From positions 1 through 35,605 of the forward strand of contig NW_005178518.1 of assembly GCF_000350225.1 (NCBI RefSeq): 35,605 bases of DNA. The letters run 5' to 3'. The notes under the pieces were generated by a model that had not been told where the DNA came from, did not search any database, and saw only the letters and a program-made list of their open reading frames with translations. Shown one piece after another: positions 18,198 through 26,413 of this stretch (the stretch's first letter is position 1; each line of letters starts with the position of its first letter). This stretch comes from Chondrus crispus (taxonomy: Eukaryota; Rhodophyta; Florideophyceae; Gigartinales; Gigartinaceae). The position numbers and the translations under genes were made by a program.

Positions 18198-21100
18198 GCG
18201 GGCCAGCGTAGCGACCGGCCCTCGACATCCCTAGTCCTTCCCTTTCCCGTAAAGCCCCTAAGGCAATTCCTCGCGAGTCTTTCTCCTACGCCCGCGCAGT
18301 CGCCTCATTGGCGGCGCCGTCCGCCAGCGGGCGAGTGCGCGGGGACGCGAAGTCCGTATTCTATCTGGCGTCCCTCGCCTTCGGGACGGGGGCGCTCCGG
18401 ACGCTGTGCCTCGGTTCGAGTGACGTCGCTCCTCTACGGGAGAGCCGCGCTTCGGCTAAAATTAACGAGCTCCCATTGGCTGAAACACTCCCGACTCTCC
18501 CGCCTGGCTTGAGGGGCGTGTGGGGCGAGCTCGTTCCTCTTGTCGTCTCCCCCCTCTTACGGGGGACCTACCGTATGATGCGAGGTTGCGTTGACGAGTT
18601 GCTCTACTACGTCCGTCACTATCCCCTCGTACCTGGTCCACAGCGCACAGAAACTTCTGTACTCTTTTTCTGTCTCAGTCCGCCCTTCGGCTTTCTGAGT
18701 TTCGATAACTCCCGCTAGGGCGATTGTCCTCGCCCCTCCGCGTTTCCCGACCGCGGGGAGGCATCGAATGAGCTCCCTTCGCTGTGGGGCCGCCGACCCG
18801 GTTCTATTCTTCGCGTGCAGAGGGCGACCTGCGCCGGGGAGTCGTCCCTGGGGCAGCTGTTCGGGCCGTGGGTCTCTGCCCGCGTTCCTTCCTTACTATC
18901 ATAATTACTCCCGACGTTCCCTCCCGTGCCCGAGCGGGGCGACTCGAAAGTCGCCGTTCGAGCCGGCAGTAGTTCCCCGGTGCTCCCTTCTCCGTGCGTC
19001 CTTACAGGGCGCTCTGTGGGGGACTCAGCACTGCGAGGGAGGTTCGTCATACTGAGTACCAACCTCCGTTCCTCATTCGAATTTCGTTGGACCAGGCGTG
19101 TCGCACACTGTCCTTCGCATCCTCCGCTCACGTGCCAAACATGCGACTGCTAGGGTCGGGGACACTCCCGTATCAGCATCAAAACTCACCATTGCTACCC
19201 TCTCGCCGAATCTAATTCGCGAGCTTCCAGCAAGCGCATGTGGCATGTTGGCGGATAGCGGGATCATTTGTCCCTCCCCAATAATTTCCGTCAAACCTTT
19301 GCCTAGTTTCCAAAGCCCAGTGGTTGTCTGCCCTGCTAGAATCCCTCAATCAGCCCATATGCTTCGTAGGACACTGTGGGTTCTGCGGTAGACAGCATAA
19401 GCGCACCTTTTGCTCTCCTCTAGGCCAGGAGTTGAGCAAACGTCCCGATGTTGCACTGATAATGTACTTCGAATGCCACTTACGAAACGTTTGAGTTCGG
19501 AGCACAAGCTCTGGTGTTGACGCCCCGAAAAGCGCGCGTGGTCCCTTCTTTAGTGACGCGGTAGACATCACAAGAGGGGGTGCGTCGCGGCTATGAGGCA
19601 ACGAAAATAAGAAAGCAGCCGTCTTGTCCGACCCTGATCGAGCCATCGCATCAAATCATCTCCGGCGAGTTCGTTGGGCTTTTCCCTAGGGAGGCGTTGG
19701 AAACGGCACTCTGTCGCCTTCTTTGCTTGGCAGAGGGCCATGCATATTCCCCTAGCCTCGTGTGAGCCTGGGCGTGGGTTGTGTGTTTCATTAATCTTCG
19801 ACTTGTCTCCCGGGGGGGCTTGCTCAGACGGTGCTCCCGCCCCTCTTGGTCGTCGCGTACGCGGGCGCGCGGTGCGCAGGATTTCTCGCGGCGGCCATGG
19901 TCGGCGGTGGCGAACGATCTTCTCTTGGTCCCTGCCGCGCGCACAGAACAAGATGTCAGATTCAGTGCCGTGGAAGGGAAAAGGGGGTGTGTAGGCGTCG
20001 TGTTTGGCTCGCGTGCGTAGCGACCGCGTGTTGCGTTCTCGAATACGCGTTCGTGTTGTGTGATTCGCATTCATACGGCGTCCCCATGATGCCGCGGTCG
20101 GGGAGGGGGGTGCTGGCGTCGGCAGCCTGCGGACCGTGGTAGCCTGAGCTACCTCCTCCTGATTGCGTGGCCACTTGACGGCGCTTGACGGGGGCGCGCT
20201 CTGCATGCCCCTCCGTGGACCTCGTCATCCGAACCGAAATTGTCCATTGTCTTCTGAACTGTGGCGGCGGCGTCGGCGCCAACACCGCGTTCTACGTCCC
20301 CACCTCGGTCTCCCTCAGCGAGCCCTTTCCTTCCGCGCGTTATTCGCTCGGCGCGTTGGGCTTCTCCTGGGGGAGGGTCGCCCTTAGTCAGCGCCGGCCC
20401 GCGCTTCCCGTAGTCGTTTTCGGGCGATCATCTGTTGCGCGGCATGCGTTCTGCAGTCGCCGTAGCTCGCAGGGCGCACATAAATTATAATGGAGTGGTC
20501 AGTAGCAGAGGCTGTCGTGGTATCGCGTCCTTCTGAGCCCCTCACCTTGGGCGGCGGGGGCGCGTAAGCGCGCAGGTGGCTCGCGTTCTTCTTCCCTTTG
20601 TCCGTGGCCGTCCGGTCCGAGTGTGTAGGTGGATAGAGGGAGACTGCCGCTTGGGCGGCGTGCCGTGGGTCGGGATTTCGAGGAATCCGCTCGGTGCGGG
20701 CATACGATTCCGTCACCCGCCCGCCTCCCTTTCCGGTCGGGGGGGGGGCGGACGTGCGTACACTCACGCGCTCATTCGTTGTACCCTCGGGCAGCGCCGT
20801 CCGGGTTTGCTCTTGCTTGTCGCCCGGCGTACAGTACCCCCATACGCCATGCGCGTGCGGGTGTAATTGCCCCGTTAATTTTTTTCGTTATTTTCAGGGG
20901 GTGGTGGCGGGGTGATTTGGTGATGACGCAACCGGTGTTGGAGCATGGCGCGCACTCGCTCACGTGCCGCGTTCTCATCCCCCGTAATTTTCCCTATTAT
21001 GGGGCATGTGTCGGCGGCGGTTTTGGGGTGTCTCGCGTCTGTGCGTATATACTGGTGCTCCTCAGGCTGAGTTGCTTTCGCTTACCCCTCCTTCCATAAC

Positions 21101-21683
21101 TATCCTCGCTACTGCTGTGGCGAATGCAGCCTCGCTCGTCTGTGCATCTGCCGACGCGTGTTGCGCGCTTCCTCGCGCACGACCCACACCGGGAGGGTCA
21201 TGATCCGGTCTTCTGCCGGGCTCTCCGACGCGGGTGCTGATGGAAAGCTCGACGTGAGCCTCCCCCTTCTCGGTTATACCGAGACCGAAGCGACGGGCAT
21301 TCTTGGTCGCTTACTCTGCCCACCGAGGGCTCTCGTGATCCCACTGTTGATCTCCTTGTTCGTCGGGCGCCCCTCCTCGCCGTGGTTGCTGGACTTAACG
21401 GATCGTCCGGCAATCCTGTTCGGGGGGGGTCGTCCGACTTTTCCGATCCGAACCGGGTTTCGCGGTCCTCGTAATGTCGGTCATTACGAGGGCCCAACAT
21501 TTTTTCAGGCAGTTCGTACTGTCCTGTTCTTATGTCTCGCGTCCTTGACGTCCGAGAAGTCAAGACGACTTGACTTGAACGCGTCCCCGGTTGTGACCCT
21601 CCGATAGGGTCTGCCGACCTCCTTCGCTTCCCGTTTTAGTCTGTTCGTGCAGGCTGGGGTTAATCCGCGAAGGAGCGGTTGAG
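18198..21683. other. Non-coding 3' region of element B
   Basis: It lies between the stop codons of the antisense ORF and of pol, which face each other. Open frames are short, overlap on both strands and often begin with TTG or GTG; none is recognised. The 19080-19680 part is less GC-rich and differs in texture, possibly a captured fragment. A 10-bp hairpin (21467-21476 and 21482-21491, loop TCGGT) lies about 230 bases beyond the pol stop. The longest minus-strand frame (19568-20206) is Arg/Pro-rich and I would not call it a gene. Confidence 0.5.
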
Positions 21684-21719
21684 GGCCCCCCCCTTAAGCG
21701 TGAACGTCCGCGTTCACGG
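21684..21719 (-). other. Internal second polypurine tract and hairpin
   Basis: Right after the pol stop codon (21723-21721) the minus strand forms an 8-bp hairpin (CGTGAACG with CGTTCACG) and then CGCTTAAGGGGGGGGCC. The last 17 bases are identical to those beside the 3' LTR, and the hairpin there shows a compensatory G-C for A-T pair. It may act as a central polypurine tract or mark the former end of the element. Confidence 0.7.
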
Positions 21720-21720
21720 T

Positions 21721-24700
21721 TTAGGTGAGGTCTCTGCCGGTACGTCTCCGGAGGCGTTGGGCGTAACGAGACACCAACTCCTCCGGGACGTGAGTCCGCG
21801 CAGTCCAAGTGGGCGCGTCGTAATCCGCCCACTTGATGAGGAACTCCGTGGTTCCATCTTCCATAACTCGATGTCTCAGTAGCCGTTCGACGGCATACTG
21901 CGTTCCCGCGGTGACCTTATCGCCGAGGTCCCGCGGGGTCGTCGTACTTGCTCGTGGCGCGTCTATCGGAGGCGGCGCGTACACGCAGCGGTCGGCGGAG
22001 ACTCGCTCGGTGACCCCATCACGATCGATCGTGATGGTTCGGCGGTCATTGGCGAGCACGCGGTAGGGTCCGACAGCGGGCGAGGCGAGCTTGTTCGATG
22101 TCTTAGCCCCATCGGTGGGGTTGAGACATACGTATTCTCCGGGACGGAGCCGGGAATTAATACGTCGTATGCGCTTATCGAAGTCGCGCTTGTAGCGAGC
22201 CTGCGTCCGACGCAGGCTCCGGTAGGCCTTCTGGATAGTCGAATCCAAGGTCTTGAGGAACTCGGCACGTTGGTTCCCCCTATCGGAAGGGGGCGCGTCG
22301 CCGTCCGCCCGTCGGAGAGAGAACTCCGGCGGTGGCCTGCTGAGCACGAGCTCAAACGGCGTGGTGCGTGTGGTGCGATGTACGTGGGAGTTGTACGCAT
22401 ACGTAAGCGGCCCCACGTACACATCCCAGTCGTCCTGGTGTTCACCCACGTAGTTCCGCAGCATCGAGGCGATTGTTCGGTTATAACGCTCGACTTGCCC
22501 GTTCGTCTGGGGATGGTACGCCGAAGTGTACAAATTCGTTATCTTTAGAACGCGGCACGTGCTGTGGAAGAACTTGGCATTAAACTGAGGGCCGTTGTCC
22601 GAAAGCAACGTGCGAGGGACGCCATACTTGAACACCCACGAGTCGCAGAACGCAACTGCGACCGTGTGCGCTGTTATCGTGCGGAGCGCAACGACTTGCG
22701 TTAGCTTACTGAAGCGGTCCGTAATCACGAGCAGGAACCGTTTTCCTGTCTTCGTCTTGGGGAGCGGCCCCAAGATGTCGATCGCGAGGCTCTCGAGGGG
22801 CCTCGTAGCTGGAAACAATCTCAATCGGTTGAGATGTTTCCTCAGCTTCACCCGGTTCATCGCGCAGGTTCGACACCCTCGCACCGTGGCTGCTACGTCT
22901 GCAGCCAGGTGGGGCCAGTAGTACTCGCGTCGAAGTGCGTAGTACATACGGTTCTGGCCCAGGTGCCCCGCGATGGCCGGGTTGTGGCACAGGCGAAGGA
23001 GCCTGGCGCGAAGCGTCCGAGGTACCACCACCTGTACGATATCAGGGTCGAAGGGGTGTCTCCGCTTGAGCACCCCTTGGTGGTCCTCGAAGAACGCGGA
23101 GTCCCGGGACTCTGACTGTCGTGCCAAAACGGTTTGGCAGAAGTCATCTACGCGTTGCTCCTCGGCTATCTCCTCTATCGTAAGAGGGGCCGGAAGGTCG
23201 TCCTGCGGTGGGGCGACCGGGGAGTCGGGCGCGCCGGCCTCGGGGTCTTCGGCGCGCTGGATGTCGGCGGCGTCGAACTCGTCGTTCTCCTCCCAAAACG
23301 AATTGGGTCCTTGGAGAGCGGGGTCTTCGTCGTCACCTCGCGGTTCGTCGCGCGTCCGTGCGCGCGACCTTGTTCGGGCTTCGGCTTGATTCCGTGTCGT
23401 TACGAAGACATGGACGGCCTGATGATCACAGCTCGCGGTACAAGCGTGTTCCGCGAGCTCGTTCGATACGTCTCGAACTGTCGTGCCCCCGTCGAAAGTG
23501 GGGATGTCGTCATCCACCTCGACGGTGGAGCGAAGGTCATCGGCGACCTTCGGCGACACGAGTCGTGACAGGGCATCGGGCACCTGATGCACGCGTCCGG
23601 GGCGGTACTGAATGGTGAAATCGTATTCAGCCAGACGTAGCCGCCACCGGGTGAGTCTTCCGGAACTCTCGGTGAGGGACATGAGCCATCGGAGGGCGTC
23701 ATGGTCCGTCCGTACGGTGAACTTCGTGCCTTCTACGTACGGCCGTAGTGTGCGGACGGCCCACACTACGGCGAAGCACTCGCGTTCGGTAGCGCTGTAG
23801 TTGCGCTCACTATCGGACAGTGAGTACGACCAATACCCCACGGGGCGCCAGTCGTTCAGCTCTTCGTGCTCCTGAAGTAAGGTGCAGCCGAGTTGGTAGG
23901 CACTCGCGTCGGTGTCTATCATGTACGGACGACCGTGCCGAGGCAACGCGAGGATCGGCGGAGCGATCATGCACTTCTTAAGGTTCTCGAACGCCTGAAG
24001 TTGCAGCTCCGTGGGGTTATCGAAATCGGGATCCGAATCCTTGCGCGTCATGTCGGTCAGAGAACGCGCAATCTTTGCGAACCCCTTAACGAATCGGCGG
24101 TATACGTTACACGCCCCGAGGAACGAGCGCACTTGCGTCAACGTCCTCGGGAACGTGAACGTCTTGAAAGCGTCGGCCGCCGTATCGGCCACGCTCAACT
24201 TGCCTGGGGAGATGACGTGCCCCAGGTAGTGCACCTTCGGTCGGAAGAAGCTGCACTTCTTGAGCTTAAGGGAGATGCGGGAACTCCGCAGTAAGCTCAA
24301 GACGGTATCGAGATGCCTCGCGTGTTCTCCGTGCGTACGGGAGAACACGATCACATCGTCGAAATAGACGAGGCATATTTGCCAGCGGACTCCGGAGAGT
24401 ATTATGTCCAGCGCACGTTGGAAGGTGGCCGGTGCCCCTTTGAGTCCAAACGGCATGCGCAAGTGGCGAAACGTGCCCATGTGCGTCGTAAACGTGGTCT
24501 TATCCCGGTCTTCCGGAGCGACCGGGATCTGCCAATAACCGGAATTGCAGTCCAACGTGGTGAAGACGGCTGCATCTCCTAACGAGTCGATGCAGTCGTC
24601 CATCCGTGGCAGCGGATACGAATCCGCTGCGGTCTTCGCGTTGAGACGCCGGTAGTCTACGCAGAACCGAAGAGAGCCGTCTTTCTTCGGTACGAGCACC

Positions 24701-24981
24701 ACCCGGGACGCCCACTCGGTGCTCGCGGGTTCGATAACCCCTGCGTTCAACATCTTGTTGACCTCCTTCGCGACCATTTCGCGCATGGCCGGGCCCTTCC
24801 GATAGGGCATAGAACGAATCGGTTTCGTTCCCGGTTCGAGGGGGATGCGGTGCTCCGTGGCTTGGATCGTTCCAAGCGCACCGCTCCACAAACTCGAGTG
24901 CTTACGGAGCATCTCGAGTACGTGGCCACGGAGCTTGTCATCATCGATGTATGACAGGTCGATCTCTTTTTCCCAATCCAT
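21721..24981 (-). CDS. pol: Element B pol: RT, RNase H, integrase, chromodomain
   Basis: 1,086 residues from the ATG at 24981, though translation may enter by frameshift from the protease frame near 24966. Reverse transcriptase about 45-260 with Asp143 (LDCNSGYWQ) and YFDD at 206-209; RNase H about 340-470 with Asp356, Glu401 and Asp426; an acidic linker; integrase with a zinc-binding His666, His673, Cys703, Cys706 and catalytic Asp735, Asp795, Glu831, the spacing of 35 between the last two being canonical; a GPY/F-like module at about 965-1000; and a chromodomain at about 1029-1075 (VERLLRHR, FLIKWADYDAPTWTA). It would copy the RNA into DNA and insert it, with the chromodomain guiding it to marked chromatin. 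All catalytic residues are present. The reading frame is open up to 25089. Confidence 0.97.
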   Translation of the reverse strand: MDWEKEIDLSYIDDDKLRGHVLEMLRKHSSLWSGALGTIQATEHRIPLEPGTKPIRSMPYRKGPAMREMVAKEVNKMLNAGVIEPASTEWASRVVLVPKKDGSLRFCVDYRRLNAKTAADSYPLPRMDDCIDSLGDAAVFTTLDCNSGYWQIPVAPEDRDKTTFTTHMGTFRHLRMPFGLKGAPATFQRALDIILSGVRWQICLVYFDDVIVFSRTHGEHARHLDTVLSLLRSSRISLKLKKCSFFRPKVHYLGHVISPGKLSVADTAADAFKTFTFPRTLTQVRSFLGACNVYRRFVKGFAKIARSLTDMTRKDSDPDFDNPTELQLQAFENLKKCMIAPPILALPRHGRPYMIDTDASAYQLGCTLLQEHEELNDWRPVGYWSYSLSDSERNYSATERECFAVVWAVRTLRPYVEGTKFTVRTDHDALRWLMSLTESSGRLTRWRLRLAEYDFTIQYRPGRVHQVPDALSRLVSPKVADDLRSTVEVDDDIPTFDGGTTVRDVSNELAEHACTASCDHQAVHVFVTTRNQAEARTRSRARTRDEPRGDDEDPALQGPNSFWEENDEFDAADIQRAEDPEAGAPDSPVAPPQDDLPAPLTIEEIAEEQRVDDFCQTVLARQSESRDSAFFEDHQGVLKRRHPFDPDIVQVVVPRTLRARLLRLCHNPAIAGHLGQNRMYYALRREYYWPHLAADVAATVRGCRTCAMNRVKLRKHLNRLRLFPATRPLESLAIDILGPLPKTKTGKRFLLVITDRFSKLTQVVALRTITAHTVAVAFCDSWVFKYGVPRTLLSDNGPQFNAKFFHSTCRVLKITNLYTSAYHPQTNGQVERYNRTIASMLRNYVGEHQDDWDVYVGPLTYAYNSHVHRTTRTTPFELVLSRPPPEFSLRRADGDAPPSDRGNQRAEFLKTLDSTIQKAYRSLRRTQARYKRDFDKRIRRINSRLRPGEYVCLNPTDGAKTSNKLASPAVGPYRVLANDRRTITIDRDGVTERVSADRCVYAPPPIDAPRASTTTPRDLGDKVTAGTQYAVERLLRHRVMEDGTTEFLIKWADYDAPTWTARTHVPEELVSRYAQRLRRRTGRDLT

Positions 24982-26273
24982 CGGTGGATTGCGGGTTCCT
25001 TTTGCTGGGGGAGCACAGTACCTCTCGCCGCCGGTTGGCCTAAAGGTGACCGTTCGACCGGGTCGACCCCCCTGCCCCCGGCGGTGGTGTTATCGTCGGA
25101 GTTGGATCGGCCAACTCCTACCCCACCGACTTGATCGGTCAAGTCGGTCAGGTGTAGCGCGTGCGCGATCCCCTCGGCGACCTTACGTTCGGGAGTGAGG
25201 ATCGCGAGGGGGTTGCGCTTCGCGTATCCCACGACGGTGTGCTTCGGAAGCCTTCTTTCTCGTCGTGAGAAATTCGCGACGATGACGTCGAAGGTCTGAT
25301 TCGGTAGGACCTCCGCGACGCCATTCGTCAGTGTCACTCCATGTCGGTGTTGGAGTGAGGGCTTGGGTTCCAGGAACACGAGGCCCCTCCCCGCGGTTGT
25401 CACACGCACGCAGGCTTGTGACATCGCGGGGATGGTAACCCAGCGGGCGATTCGGATCGCTTGCGGGGCCTCCTCGCGTACGTCTGGCCGACCCGTGTGT
25501 CGCCCGTGTCGCCTGGTAGGGGGAGTCGACTCCCCCTTTCCGTCGACGATGGCGACGGAACCGCCTTGGCGTAGCTCCATTCGTTGAGCTTCGATGTCGA
25601 TACATCGCACGTGCGTATCGATGAAGGCCGTTCCGAGAAGGACCGGCACGGCCAACTGGTCCGCAACTACGAACGGAATTCGGAACACCGTGTTCCTCAA
25701 CCGCACCGCCAGGCGGACGACGGCCGAAAGCTTGAGGGGGTTGCTATTCGCGCCTGCCAATCGTGGCAGAGGTGCGTCGTGCACGACGTAACGCGTCCAA
25801 TCGGGGGGAAGGTCGGCCTTCCTCACCAGATTATACCCCGAGCACGTATCAACAGCGATCGTGCGGGGTTTAAATGCATTTCCCTCTGTGGCTATCGAGC
25901 GGAGGACGTTGTAGATCTTCGACGTCATAAGGCAAATGACGCCGTCGACAACCTTCGGGGCGACCTTATCGGTGAGGTCGTTCCGCCGGGGCCCTCGATT
26001 TCGGTGCTGGCCCCGCTTGCGTTTCCTTCTCCCCCTTCCTTGGGGCGTCTGCGGATCAGTGACGCCCCTCGGATTGCTCGAGTCCGTATGACACGGACCT
26101 TTCTCCGGCGACCTTGGGCTCGCGGGAGTCAGGGGGTCGACCGAATCTTTTCGGTCGTCGTTGCTCCCGTCGCCATCGTTACGCCTCACCGGGACGTCGG
26201 CTGTCCCGGTGTCTTGTTCTCTTAACGTTGGGCCTTTGGAGGCCTCGACGTGCGCTCCCTCCTGTATCGGCAT
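24747..26273 (-). CDS. pro: Element B retroviral-type aspartic protease ORF
   Basis: Separate frame between gag and pol; its first ATG is at 26273 but the frame is open back beyond the gag stop, so it may be reached by -1 slippage at 26420. Residues 1-80 are polar and disordered, 80-97 are strongly basic (RGRRKRKRGQHRNRGPRR), and about 115-235 form the protease: catalytic Asp142 in VDTCSGYNLV, then the second conserved block VLLGTAFIDTH at 211-221. The usual DTG/DSG triad reads DTC here. It would act as a homodimer that cuts the Gag-Pro-Pol precursor. The frame overlaps pol over 25089-24747; the last 70 or so codons look like the non-used part of that overlap. Length and position are good, and the family call is firm despite the Cys. 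Confidence 0.85.
   Translation of the reverse strand: MPIQEGAHVEASKGPTLREQDTGTADVPVRRNDGDGSNDDRKDSVDPLTPASPRSPEKGPCHTDSSNPRGVTDPQTPQGRGRRKRKRGQHRNRGPRRNDLTDKVAPKVVDGVICLMTSKIYNVLRSIATEGNAFKPRTIAVDTCSGYNLVRKADLPPDWTRYVVHDAPLPRLAGANSNPLKLSAVVRLAVRLRNTVFRIPFVVADQLAVPVLLGTAFIDTHVRCIDIEAQRMELRQGGSVAIVDGKGESTPPTRRHGRHTGRPDVREEAPQAIRIARWVTIPAMSQACVRVTTAGRGLVFLEPKPSLQHRHGVTLTNGVAEVLPNQTFDVIVANFSRRERRLPKHTVVGYAKRNPLAILTPERKVAEGIAHALHLTDLTDQVGGVGVGRSNSDDNTTAGGRGVDPVERSPLGQPAARGTVLPQQKEPAIHRWIGKKRSTCHTSMMTSSVATYSRCSVSTRVCGAVRLERSKPRSTASPSNRERNRFVLCPIGRARPCAKWSRRRSTRC
24966..24972 (-). promoter_or_regulatory. Candidate -1 frameshift site, protease to pol
   Basis: G_AAA_AAG with the codons AAA AAG in the protease frame; a one-base slip back puts ribosomes into the pol frame at GAG ATC GAC. 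It is the counterpart of the site at the end of gag. The first base is G and not A, so the P-site pairing after the slip would be imperfect. No downstream pseudoknot was assessed. Confidence 0.4.
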
Positions 26274-26413
26274 TACAGGAGCTCCCGTGCCCGCCTCCGG
26301 AAGCGGGGGATGTATTATCGGACGATACCCCCCGTGTCCTTGGCGAGCACGCGGGGTCGGGTCTAGTTCGTGGGGAAAAGACGGCTCACGCGACCGCGTG
26401 TACGTAACCGTCT

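Noticed and set aside
19568..20206. 212-codon minus-strand frame between pol and 3' LTR of B, a place where env genes can occur
   Set aside because: Arg/Pro/Thr-rich, without a signal peptide, membrane helix or cysteine pattern; overlapped by open frames on the other strand.
23134..23618. Plus-strand open frames inside pol of B
   Set aside because: Shadows of the minus-strand pol frame, which has clear catalytic motifs.
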